A stretch of DNA of 64,000 nucleotides, taken from positions 248,001 to 312,000 of the forward strand of contig JAHLKG010000017.1 of NCBI GenBank assembly GCA_025526995.1, read 5' to 3'. The DNA comes from Powellomyces hirtus (taxonomy: Eukaryota > Chytridiomycota > Chytridiomycetes > Spizellomycetales > Powellomycetaceae). The notes below the pieces were generated by a model. The model had not been told where the DNA came from. It did not search any database and saw nothing but the letters and a program-made list of their open reading frames with translations. A program made the translations under genes and the position numbers. Shown here one piece after another: positions 1-10,715 of this stretch (the stretch's first letter is position 1; each line of letters begins with the position of its first letter).

Positions 1-1
1 G

Positions 2-1273
2 GATTCGGAAAAGACGTTCCAACGCGGGCAACGTAAAGACATGCCCAATTGGGAAAAAGAAGAGCTGATGAAGAAACAAAAGCAACAGCAGGATCATCAG
101 GTAAGCACAACCTGCATCCCTTTGTCCTGTGCCTCGCGTTTTCCCACGCCCCTCCTCATCATTCTCTCTTGCCTCTTTATTCCAGGACTCCCTCCGACGC
201 CAAATGGCCGAGCGCGAAACCCTCAAAGCGGCCGCGCTCGCGGCCCAAAAAGCGGAAGAAGCGAGGGAAGCCGCGCGGCTCCAACGCGAACACGAAGACT
301 TGCAAAACAAATACCGCCGCGAAGAGGAAGAGGGGCGCGCCAAAGCCCAGGCCGAGAAAACCGAAGCGGATAAAAAAGCCAAAGAACGCGCAGAGGAACA
401 GCAACGCAGAGAGGAGCGGCTCAGGGAGGCGGAGGTGGAGGCCCAGAAGGAGAGAAAGGCTAGGAAGAAACGGGCGGTCGGGGATGATGAGCAGAGCGGG
501 AGGGCGGCGTCACCCCCGATTCCGACGCATATGGAAAAACAACAACCACCGCCGCCTGGGCAACCGTTCAGATCTTCCTCCCCGCCTATCCCCACCATTG
601 CTAAATCGATGCGGAACCTAAACCCAGATCAACCGCAACCACCCCCCCAACACCCACAACAACAACAACAACAACCCTACGAACACCCCCACCAGCAATT
701 TCGCTCATCATCACCCCCCGTCCCGGCAGTCCGGAGAAGATCTCTGTTGCTGCAACAACAGCAGCAACAGCAACAGCACCTGCACCAACAAGAAGATGAT
801 AGAGACATGGACTATGACTCGCATCATCCCATCGGACCCCCGGCGTCGTCCCCGGATGTGAAACCACGTAGGGAGACCCGTGAGGTAAATTGAAAATAAC
901 ACCCCCCCCCCCCCCCGCCCGCGGAGGGAGTGTCAACATCCCCCTTCTTCCTACTACCTTTGGGCTTGTCCACTTTTTTTTCTCCCTTTTCAATACACCG
1001 ATTTTGGATTTTCGTCGTACCCGCTCCTCTTTACCTGATGGAGACTCATTGACGCCCAGACTAACCACAACATCCATCATCTACCCCACACATATACGTT
1101 TTCAGTCCGTCCCACCTCCCCCACATCATCACCCAAGCACCACCACCCCGACCACTCACATTGCCGCGCCAGACACGAAAGCCGTCCTCCAACAACTCAT
1201 TACCATCCAACAAGAACTCGCGCGCGAAGACGAAGCCATCCAAAACGAGTTGCAGAATCGGCATCACAACAAC

Positions 1274-1307
<34 letters not shown>

Positions 1308-2339
1308 ACGACAACCTTACCCCGATACCGCAACCGCAACCGCACCCTGACCCCGACCCGCCTCGTCCGCGCCGTCGAGCCAGCACCCCAAAAAAACCGC
1401 AACCTACGCTTCACGATACCAATGAAGACGGGACGCGGGACTCTCATCCGCGACATGCGACGTCGCTACCTCTTCTTCTTCATCACCACCAGCCGGGAGC
1501 GGTGAGGGAGGAACCGTCGAGACGGTCGTCGATTCCCGTGCTCACGCGCGATGGGATGTTGAGACCGCCGAGAGCGAAAACGCCGTCGTACGTATCTTAT
1601 TCCCCCCCCCCCCAAACGAAGATGTAGATATAAACTCGTTGCCGAGACCTAACTAATCAACTAACCGACTAATTAAACACAACCTCTCTTCCCCGCCCCC
1701 CTGCAATCCGCGTAGTCTGATCACCACGCAACGCGCCTACATTGCCAAGCAGGAAACCCAGCTCGCTCAATTACGACAACAGCAACAGCAGCAACAACAA
1801 CCAAACCATCCCGACTCCGAGCCCCCGACTCATCGTCCTCCATCACCCATCGACAACCACCACACCCCATCGCCACCCTCGACTACCCCGCACCCCACCA
1901 CCACCACCACTGCCCGCTCGGAACGCGCGCGCAGACAATCCCTCATTGACGCCTTCCTCGCCGGTGCAGACGAGCGCGAGACCCAGCCGGCGGGAGGGCT
2001 GGCGAGCGAGAGCACCTTGTTGTCTCTCGACGGGTAAATAAAAATGCAAAAATAAACAGAAACCCCCACCACCCCCTCTCTTCTATTCTAACCAGCCCCG
2101 CGCGCACCCCTCTACCAGCAAACCCCGCCCGCACCCCCAACAACAACAACAACAGCAACCCATCTCCGCACCGCCCCGCCAACACGCTACCCTCGACATC
2201 ACCGCCCTCGCGGCCCTCAACGACCGCCGCCTCGCTACCCTCTCTGCGCTGAAAACAAACCACCCGCAGGCAACGCACAATCAAGCTATTCTGGACGCGT
2301 TTTTGCGAAAAGTGAGTGGGGAGAGAGAGAACACATACC

Positions 2340-2370
<31 letters not shown>

Positions 2371-2525
2371 CGGATTTCAAAAGTGCTGACGTGCGTGTTG
2401 CTTTTTTGTTTGGTTTCGTTTGGGAATACCCCCCACAGCATACCATCCCCCCCGACGTCGCCGCTCCAACAGCAGCGGGGGCCATCCCCGCCACCTCCTC
2501 CATCTTCACCCCCTTGGGACTCTAA
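2..2525 (+). CDS. Coiled-coil/proline-rich protein, CSPP1-like (5' partial)
   Basis: The 5' end lies outside the window. Exons read in one frame as 2-100, 186-884, 1106-1587, 1716-2033, 2119-2311 and 2439-2525; all junctions are GT-AG and all phases close. The product (about 360 residues visible) starts with a charged Ala/Glu/Lys/Arg coiled coil. A low-complexity region rich in Gln, Pro, His and Asn follows, then a short helical stretch near the C-terminus. The motif SPP(I/V)P occurs three times (ASPPIPT, SSPPIPT, SSPPVPA). Charged coiled coils with SPPxP motifs recall centrosome and spindle-pole proteins such as CSPP1, which would fit a flagellated fungus. That is an analogy from memory; the function is unproven. 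Homopolymers and CAA/CAG triplet runs lie in both exons and introns. Confidence 0.6.
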
Positions 2526-3282
2526 ACCGACCACAATCCCATTTTTGCAAATCACATGACTGACACCAGTACGCGGACATGCGCACCTGGGGTGTGGTCC
2601 ACTCCCATTTTCCTTATCATAAAATATATACAGTTAGGGGGATTGCAGTTTTGATTTAGATACTGGTGGAAAAATATCCAAAAACAAAAAACAAAAACCC
2701 CCTCGATATCTACTCGCGACGCCGCACACGTTTTTTTTTTGCTTTTTTTTTTGTTTTACACCCCCGTTGCCGCGGAATGGTGGTGCATGTGGGAGAGAAG
2801 GGATTGACAACGGGACCTTGATGGACGGACGCAGCCACCGCATCGCATTGCATTTCTCCCTCCCCGAAACCAAGATAGTGAAAAAAAAAAAGAGACCCCC
2901 AAGTTCCCTATTTTGTGATTGATAAAAACCCCAGAACTGCATGTATTCGGGTTTATTCAAGATTTTTGCCCCCCCCCTCCGTCCCATATCTGCAGCGCGC
3001 CTCTCTCCGTTGCGCAAAAAACAGTGTGGAGAAAAAAAAAAGAAAAAAACAAACTCTTCCTTTTTCTCGAATCCAGCGTTGTTTTCCGGTCTATGCAAAC
3101 ACACGGGGTGAAACAACAACACTTCCGCGCATCCAGAGTGTCACGGCACAAGGTATAAAACGTGTGGTGGCGGGGAGGGAGCCAAAAAAAAGGGGGGGCG
3201 CGCGCAGAGAGAGCACCCCCATAAACACCCTCCTGCTATGCTATGCTATCCCCTCTTCGTGCCAGCCTCGCCCGCCATCGGC
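2526..3282. other. Convergent intergenic region
   Basis: Both flanking genes end here, so this should hold two 3' UTRs and terminators. It is full of homopolymer runs (T and A runs of 8-10 bases, C runs). No coding exon or RNA gene is recognisable. Confidence 0.6.
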
Positions 3283-6200
3283 TCACCCCCGTGCGGCGGG
3301 TCCGACCTGCGTCACGCGGGGTGTTGCGTCCTCCTCGCCCAACTCCACATGCGTCTGCCCGCGCGTGGTGCGCCGGTGCCGGAGGACGAGGTACGTGCCG
3401 ACGCCCACGAGCAGCGCGATGCCGGCAATAGCGCCAATGACGATGCCGGCGATCTCCCCCGCGGACAGACCGGGGGACGTGGTGGTGGAGGGTGTCTCGT
3501 CGGCGGGTGGGATCGCGACGGTCTGAGTGGGCGTGCGGGAATTTCAAGGAAATACGTAAATTCATTAGTGGGTGTGGGACAGTAGTGATGGGGGACCCAA
3601 AGTGGGAACGCTCTTTTCTTACTAACCCATTCACTAAACCGATCTGTTTGGACATACACGACCTGCTCGACGAAATTGAACGCCGACGCGGGCTGGTACT
3701 CCCAGGCGCGCGTGGCGGGGTTGTACCGGGCCCACTGGAGTGCGGCGGGGTCGGCGATGGTGTGGGTGTCCAATGCTAAGCGGAAAAAAAAGTAAATAAA
3801 TAAATAAATAAATAAAATAAACAATGTGTGTTTTTGTTTTTTTTTTTTTTTTTTTTGTTGTCAACTTACTCGTCTGATCCACACTCCACGCGAGCTCGGC
3901 CGTGAAATCGGCAGCCGCAGACTTGATGTCGAATCGGTAGTACACGCCCGTCCCCTTTGCCGGGGGCGCGCCGCCCGAGATGGGGGCGTTGTGGGCCGTG
4001 ATGTCCATTTCAATCGGGGCTATCACGTCGCAAACCCAAACAAAAAAAAAAAAAAAAAAAGAGACAGGGTGGGGGTCAAACCACGTTGCAGGGGGGGGGG
4101 GGGGGGGTGTGATACGTTTTTATTTCTTCCATTTTTTTTTTTTGCGATCGCACATACCATTTCCGCGTGACTGGAACGTCATCTGCGCATTGCCGCCCAA
4201 CTGCTGCGTGACGGGGGGTCCGGGGTAGAACGATGCAGCGACGGTCGTCCTATTCGCAATCGGGCGATACTGTGCACGCGGGGGCACATACGTTCGGGGA
4301 TCGGTAAACGCCACGGGGACTCTGCCGACGCCGCCCGCATTGTCCACGACCCACAGGGCGTTAGCGACGGGGTCCATGTGCTGTTTGCGGACGGGGACAA
4401 AGTCCATGGGGTGTTTGGCTCCCGGGGCGGCGAGTGTGCCTTGGCGATCAAACACGCTGGGGAAGAGGGTTCCGGTGATGTAGCCGTAGGTGGCTTGGGC
4501 CGCGTAGCCGATGAAGAATTCGCCGGTGCGTGGGTCGAGCGCGGTGCTGAGGGATTCGTCGGCGGGGAGCTGGTGGAATGTGAATTGGGCGGTGCGGTCG
4601 CTGTAGTAGGCGATCATGCCTTTGGGCCAGGTGAAGAGCGCGCCTAGTGGAGTGGTAGTGGGTTTCCCCAACAAATGGATGAGTGGGGGGCACACAACCA
4701 AACTACACTAAACCAAACACTTCACACAAAAAACAAAAGCGAAGGACACGAGGTCGGTGTGTTTTTCCGCATACCGTTATTAACGCCATCAACACTCAAA
4801 TGCGGGCCGCCCGGTTTAATCCACGTCTCGTTTCTCGCTGGCAATAGATACCGCACAACGTCCTCGGTGTTCAAGTTCATTCTCACAAACTCATGCTGGG
4901 TGCCGTTCAAATTCCTAAACACACAGTACGCGACCTGCGTGGCGGGGTTGACGTCGCAGCTGGAGCGGAACAGGTGGCCTTGTGAATCGGTGACGAGCGG
5001 GTTGAGGGCGAGGAGTTGGGTGGCGTTGATGAAGGTTTGGCGGACGGTCGTGGTGTCGATGCGGACAGTGGTGATGAGGGTGGTTTGAGGTGTGGGTGTG
5101 GTGGAGGTGGGGTTGGTTGGAGCGGTCGAGGCTAGCGTGGTTAGCGTTGAATCGCTTGTAGTGGTCGCGGTAGTTACGGGGCCGCTCGTAGTGGTCTCGG
5201 CACTAGAGGTGCTGCTGGTAGTGGTCTCGCTACTAGTGATGGCGCTCGTAGTGGTTTCGCTACTAGTGACGCCGCTCGTAGTGGTCTCGATAGTAGAGAC
5301 GCCGCTCGTAGTGGTCTCGCTACTAGCGATGGCGCTCGTAGTGGTTTCGCTACTAGAGACGCCGCTCGTAGTGGTCTCGCTAGTAGAGACGCCGCTGGTA
5401 GTGGTCTCGGCACTAGGGGTGCTGCTGGTAGTGGTCTCGGTCGTAGTGACGCCGCTGGTAGTGGTCTCGCTACTAGTGACGCCGCTCGTAGTGGTCTCGG
5501 CACTAGAGGTGCTGCTGGTAGTGGTCTCGCTACTAGTGACGCCGCTCGTAGTGGTCTCGGCACTAGAGGTGCTGCTGGTAGTGGTCTCGGCACTAGAGAT
5601 GCTGCTGGTAGTGGTCTCGCTACTAGTGACGCCGCTCGTAGTAGTCTCGGCGCTAGAGATGCTGCTGGTAGTAGTCTCGGCGCTAGAGATGCTGCTGGTA
5701 GTGGTCTCGCTAGTAGAGACGCCGCTGGTAGTAGTCTCGCTACTAGTGACGCCGCTCGTGGTGGTCTCGCTAGTAGAGACGCCGCTGGTAGTAGTCTCGG
5801 CACTAGAGGTGCCGCTGGTAGTGGTCTCGGCACTAGAGGTGCTGCTGGTACTAGTATCCGTCGAACTAACTCCCGTCGTTGTGCTCCCCGTCAAAGCAGC
5901 AGCCGCCGAAGCACTGCCCGCCGATGTCGTAGTCGTCGATGAAGCCGGCATCGCCGTAGTCGACATCAAAGTGGTAGATGTTGCAGAAGCAGCATCTGTC
6001 ACGGGGGAAATGGTACTGGTCGACGTCACTGTCACGGTGGTCGTCATCGTCACCTCTGCTTCGTACTCGCCCGAGAATTTGTAGATTCCCCAGTAAGGCG
6101 CAAAGTAGGTCGTGTCTTTGTTTTTAAAGGCTGCGTAGGGCGGATAACCGGGTTCGGGGAAGCCGGTGAGGAGTTTTTCTGCATATCAAAAATGAAAAAC

Positions 6201-6693
6201 GAGAGGCTCTGTTTAGTTTTCCGTCGTCTCGTCAGGACAAAACCCTCATGACCTCCAAATTCCATGCAATGTAGGTAGAGAGAGGCTTACGTGTGACCAC
6301 CGAGGTCGGGTTTCCCAGGGTCGGGACCGAGACGTAGGTCAAGTACAACCACGGACTGGCACTCCAGAACATGCCCACGCAGGATTCATTTACTTTATGG
6401 AGCCCCCCGATTTGGCTTGGAGTGAAAGCGCCAAAGACGCGGACCGCCGAAATGACCGTGTTGGTGTCCATGTCGACAAAGACCGGGCCGTAGTTGTTGC
6501 GCAGGTACACCATGGTGCGGTCGACGGGAACCATTTCGATGGTGCTGCCCCCAACATTGGTTGCGGCGAGGTTGGTGGTGTACCCGCTGGAGATCTCGTA
6601 GTTGGTTCCGTTGAGAGAAGATGCGGTGCTGAGGGTGATGCAGGTCAGCCATTTCCCGACTAGGGCGACGGCGAGTGCGTTGAACCACTTCAT
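3283..6693 (-). CDS. Single-pass membrane glycoprotein with Ser/Thr repeat stalk
   Basis: Spliced exons: 6693 to about 6290, about 6178-4773, 4648-4158, about 4019-3869, about 3772-3624, and a last exon from about 3524 to the stop at 3283; the phases close where checked. The product has an N-terminal signal peptide (MKWFNALAVALVG...). A folded segment of about 150 residues follows, with short repeats that look like beta-propeller blades. Next comes a stalk of about 22 ten-residue units of the form x-S-S-x-E-T-T-T-S-G, then a second folded segment of several hundred residues with N-glycosylation sites (NAT, NGT, NET, NRT). It ends with one transmembrane helix (IAGIVIGAIAGIALLVGVG) and a short tail containing RHRR. 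This is the layout of a fungal cell-surface, mucin- or adhesin-like protein. I recognise no named family. The stalk is expected to be heavily O-mannosylated. Confidence 0.75.
5176..5860 (-). repeat. 30-bp tandem repeat encoding the ETTTS stalk
   Basis: About 22 tandem copies of a 30-bp unit inside the glycoprotein gene. Each unit encodes ETTTS plus a variable five-residue part (GVTSS, SISSA, STSSA, GVSTS). The period is exact, so copy number can change without breaking the frame. On the + strand the unit contains the recurring string gtagtggtctcg. Confidence 0.9.
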
Positions 6694-7569
6694 TTTTGCG
6701 GGTGTTCTGATGGAAACCCGTCAATGTTTTGCGTTCAGATGTGGGCGGATCCCGAATTGGGATTGCGCAACAGCTGAATGGCTCCTCCGAGAGATGTTGC
6801 TTTTTGCCCTTGCGACCCTTCACTTTCTGATAGTGCTGATCCGGAGCCAGAAAGCGGGGGAGATAGGAGAATGTTCGAGGCCTAAAGAGCGGAGGGGCGG
6901 ACGGAAAGCGTGGCCCCATTCTTTTATAACAGAAGCGGAGTTTTTTGCTCCGCTTTGATAAGCAAGCATATTGGGGGTCAAATGCTACAATGCTACGCAG
7001 GATTTGCAGTCGGGCTACCTTTCTCGCCACGGGGGCATTCAGAATTTGGCAAATGCATTGTCTCCCTTTTGGCATTTATCCTTTGTGCTTATCTGATCCC
7101 ATTTCTCTCGCTGTCCCATCCGCACATTGCGTCACAGTCCCCCAGCAAGTGGAAATTGCTGCAGGTGAATAGCATGTATGCACTGGTACATGTTCCCATC
7201 AACAAACAACTAGCAATGCGTTTGTTAGTGGAGACATTTTCGTGGGCGAACCTCCGATGTCTGTGGATTCGATAGCTCCGAATGTAGACATCGGGGCCTC
7301 CGAGAATGGGTTTGTACTCCCTCCGCAAGGCTCTGATCCCCGCTCTGATCACGTAACGCGTCTCGTTTAGACTATACTGTGCCCCGTCAAAAGGCTTAGC
7401 TCCGTGGTGTCAGTCAGTCATCAGGCGAGCTTGCAAGTCCCTTTTCCCACAAACGATTTTTTCAGTCTCTCACCACCCCCCAAACCACCCAAACACCACA
7501 CCCCATCTCTCTCCACACCCATCTGTATCGCTTCTCACATCACACATTACCCGCGCGCACACACAAACG
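6694..7569. other. Divergent promoter region
   Basis: Lies between the starts of the glycoprotein gene (-) and the acidic orphan gene (+). The last 130 bases before the ATG at 7570 are a CA- and CT-rich leader, as is common for fungal 5' UTRs. I see no other gene. Confidence 0.5.
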
Positions 7570-8419
7570 ATGAGCAACACGACGTTCACCACATGGGTGG
7601 AAGCTACCCCCGAAGAAAAAGCCGCCGAGGAGCGTCACAAACAACGCAACTCTCACCGATACAGCAACTTTAGCACCGGGAATGGCGGGTTTAGTTACAG
7701 CCTGCACGATCCTGAGCCAGCCAGCAGCCCACCCGTCGAACCCGTCAATGAGGCCCCTGGCTACGACACGGCAGCTGTCGAAGCCGCTGGCGAGTGGGAT
7801 GAGGATGATGATGATATCGACGTCTCGGAGGATGAAGAGGAACCTGTTCGCGGATGGTCGCATAGTGTGTTTTTGCCGTTTGATTTGAATATCAAGGCGC
7901 TTTCGAAGCAGCTCAAGTATGTGAACTCTTTTGACCCTACTTCTGTAACTCGTGTTGTACTATTTGAGTTGGGCCTTCACTCACAGCTTTCCGATGTTTT
8001 TGCGTTTTTTGTGCATGACAGGGAAATTGCAATTGAAGAAAGGGTCGCGTTGGAGGTCAAGGACTCGGAGCTCGTCATCAGCGCGGACACTCAAGAAGAG
8101 CTCGAAGCCGGGTATGATTGAAGACCGTTGCACGATGCGACCCAAAAAAGGGTCGACCAACCTCCTTCACTTCTGCATTTGCCTCAGACGCGTCAAAGTG
8201 GACCAGCTCATCTTTTTGAGGCACCGGCCCCAGATTGCCCCCGCCAAAGTCAAGCGTATCCCCAAGCCGGAACGCCCTGGTAAAGTAGCTCGTGTTCTTA
8301 CTGTTGGGTTCTTTCTCCTTCCCTCAATCGATCTGACATTGTTATCTACAGGCGAATGGGGCCAACCCCGCCAGGAGTGTGTCACGGATGACAAGTACAA
8401 CTTGCTGGGCAACTACTGA
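7570..8419 (+). CDS. Small acidic protein of unknown function
   Basis: Four exons, 7570-7916, 8022-8111, 8188-8279 and 8352-8419, give a 198-residue protein; all introns are GT-AG and the frame closes. The N-terminal part is polar, followed by an acidic run (DEDDDDIDVSEDEEE) around residues 78-95. A more ordered part follows, with FLPFDLNIKALSKQLK and a basic/proline segment (KVKRIPKPERPG). It ends LLGNY. There is no signal peptide or membrane segment. I do not recognise the family. Consistent splicing and clean codon structure support a real gene. Confidence 0.65.
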
Positions 8420-8757
8420 ACGGAGGAAGCCAGGCCCGCTCACCTATTTGGATGGCGTAGGGGAAACATAGGCGTAGCCCAATATATGACATTGGATGTA
8501 CCTTTTGCAGGCGTATGGTAGGGCAGACAATATGGCGGGAAGGGAACCGAATTGGTTGCGCGAAGAATTAATATTGAAATTCACACAAGAGTTTTATACA
8601 TTTGGCGCTAATGCCAGCTGCAGTCCAAATTCTATTGCGCTGGTTGCTTCTTGTCCGTCCAAAAGTATTCCGACTTTGAGACCCTTGGCGGGTGACAGCG
8701 ATTGCGGGGTCACGGTAGGGTGCCTTGTTTTAACCGTCAAGTTCTTACATATTTCCA
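8420..8757. other. Convergent intergenic region
   Basis: Short gap between two 3' ends. No gene or RNA signal is seen. Confidence 0.5.
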
Positions 8758-10163
8758 TCATACCAAAGTGTCCAGTTGGCTACAAATGTCTAAGAAAAAG
8801 ATATCTGGATGAACGCACTGCTTCTGTACCAACCACAACTTCTCAATCCTCTTGGCGTCCTCCGCACCCGTTTCCCTAGTCCGCGTCAACAATTCTTCCA
8901 ACAAATGTCCAAACGCTCTTGCTTCCAATGTCTGCACGACGCGAGACACATTGATATCCTCTTTATCAAACAACGATGCTGCCCCAAAGTCTCCCAGAAG
9001 ACACTCTCCAGTCGCGGAGATCAGAATGTTGTGTCCGTACAAATCGCCATGGACGACGCCATGCGAATGGAGGTGGGCAACAGCAGAGGCGATCCCGCGT
9101 GCACAGCGCAGGGTCTCGTTGACCGTGAAGGTGGTTTGCGGCAGGTAGACGTCACGGGTGCAGGTGGTCATGTCGGGGGGACCAGCCAGATTGGTGAATG
9201 TTGGGTCGATGAGGTCAAAGACCAGTCCTTCCGCATTGGTTGGGTGGCCAGTGATTTTGCCCAGTACCGGAATGAGATTGAGATGCCGTTCTGCGCAGAG
9301 CGATGCTTCCATTTCATTGTGCGGCCAACCATCACTATATGACCAGGCGTCCCAGTCAACGGTCATACGGTTATGGCACATTCTCGGGACATTCTTTGCA
9401 CGTACCTCGTAACTGCGCCTTTGAACAGCTTGACGGCAGTATTGAGAACCCCAGTTCCAGATCGCGTCCACTCCCCCCGATAAATTACACCAGATGCTCC
9501 TTCCCCCAGCTTTTCATGAAGCACAAGCTCACTCCAATCAATCAGCCTGATGGCTTCCTTTTGCGAAAACCTCCGACTCGCTTCAACGTCACTAAACGGG
9601 TTCCCCGCAAACGCCAACCACGCCAGGTTCGGCAGCGACGAGAGCACCTGCGGAAACACGTGGAACTTGTTTGCAGAGATGCGAATCAGCCCTAACGCCA
9701 CGCATTCCCGCAAACTGTCGGGCAGAGCCATCAGGCAGTTCCCAGCCAACATCAGTTTTTGCAGATGCTGGCATTTCCCAATATCATAGGGAAGTGCTTC
9801 TATCTTGTTGTCTGTCAGGATCAACCAACGAAGCTTGGGGGGCAGGGACCCCTCCGGTATTGTCCGGATCGCATTTTGCTTGAACGCAATCATGGAAAGG
9901 TCCGGACATTGTCCGAGCCCTTCCGGGAATACCGTAAAGCAATTACTGGAGCAGAACAGGATCTGCAGGTTACACAGTTTGTGGATGTCCTTTGGGAGCT
10001 CTGAGATCTTGTTCCGTGACAGATCCAGCTTCACCAATGAATCCCCAAGGTCGAATATCTCGCGCGGGAACTGCTCCAGACCGGCATCGCAGAGACTCAG
10101 TTCGGTGCAGCCCTTCAACTGCCCACTTCGTAGCAGTGTCAGTCGCTCCAACGCGCTAGCCAT
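8758..10163 (-). CDS. Leucine-rich-repeat protein kinase, bacterial-type architecture
   Basis: Two exons (10163-9406 and 9334-8758) give 444 residues. The first 200 carry about seven leucine-rich repeats (for example LVKLDLSRNKISELP and LQKLMLAGNCLMALP). A compact kinase domain follows: glycine loop LGEGASGV near residue 219, the lysine in AVKLF near 245, a catalytic loop HGDLYGHN near 348 (HGD instead of HRD) and LGDFGAAS near 368. LRRs placed N-terminal to a kinase without a membrane segment, plus strings such as NLAGPP and CTRDVY, match as I recall the LRR-kinase family common in Pseudomonas and relatives rather than plant receptor kinases. An in-frame ATG 24 codons upstream (10235) is an alternative start. 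The shorter form was chosen because it begins where the first LRR cap begins. Substrate unknown. Confidence 0.85.
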
Positions 10164-10715
10164 TCGGATCGATTTCGTCGTTCGAGAGAATACGGATTTG
10201 CATGGAAGCGCGTCTGAAGAACGACCACCTTCCATACCCTTACCAGAAAACCTTCCAGTCCACTACGCAGCTCCGGTTATGCAGAACACAAAAATACTTC
10301 ATGTACGTTTTGTGACTTTGTCGAATAAATATAAATCTAGCTCTCGAGACTTGGCTGCGCTGAAGTTGCTAAAGCAGGCCAACATACACAAAGTGAATCT
10401 GCGTGATATCGCAGGCCAAGCCCAGCATGGAAATGGAAGATTATTTTTGTACAATGGTGTCACAAAATCTACACCTAAAATTCATATGGAAGGTCCGACT
10501 GCAATGGCTGCTGGGCTTCAAGCCTTTAGCCGGGAATCTGCATCAGTTGCATCTTGGTGGTAGTGCCTAGAAAGTGGGGAGTGAGTATCTTCGCGCTGAG
10601 GCGGAACAGCGTGGGCTACAACTCGCGATCATACCCTCCAAGAATCCAATGTGCTGACCACATGTGACAACAGCGACCTGACCCGGGCGGCACAGACCGA
10701 GTTCCGCAGCGTATT
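10164..10715. other. Kinase upstream region and 3' flank of the PK-like gene
   Basis: The flanking genes are head-to-tail on the minus strand. An AT-rich TATA-like stretch (aataaatataaat) lies near 10325-10337, about 165 bases upstream of the kinase ATG. No gene is visible. Confidence 0.4.

Noticed and set aside
49..621. 190-codon + frame at the left edge
   Set aside because: It reads through the first intron of the coiled-coil gene in another frame; the Arg/Pro-rich product is an out-of-frame shadow.
5092..6084. 330-codon + strand ORF rich in Val and Leu
   Set aside because: It is the antisense of the 30-bp stalk repeat; it has no start context, no domain, and depends only on the repeat lacking stops.
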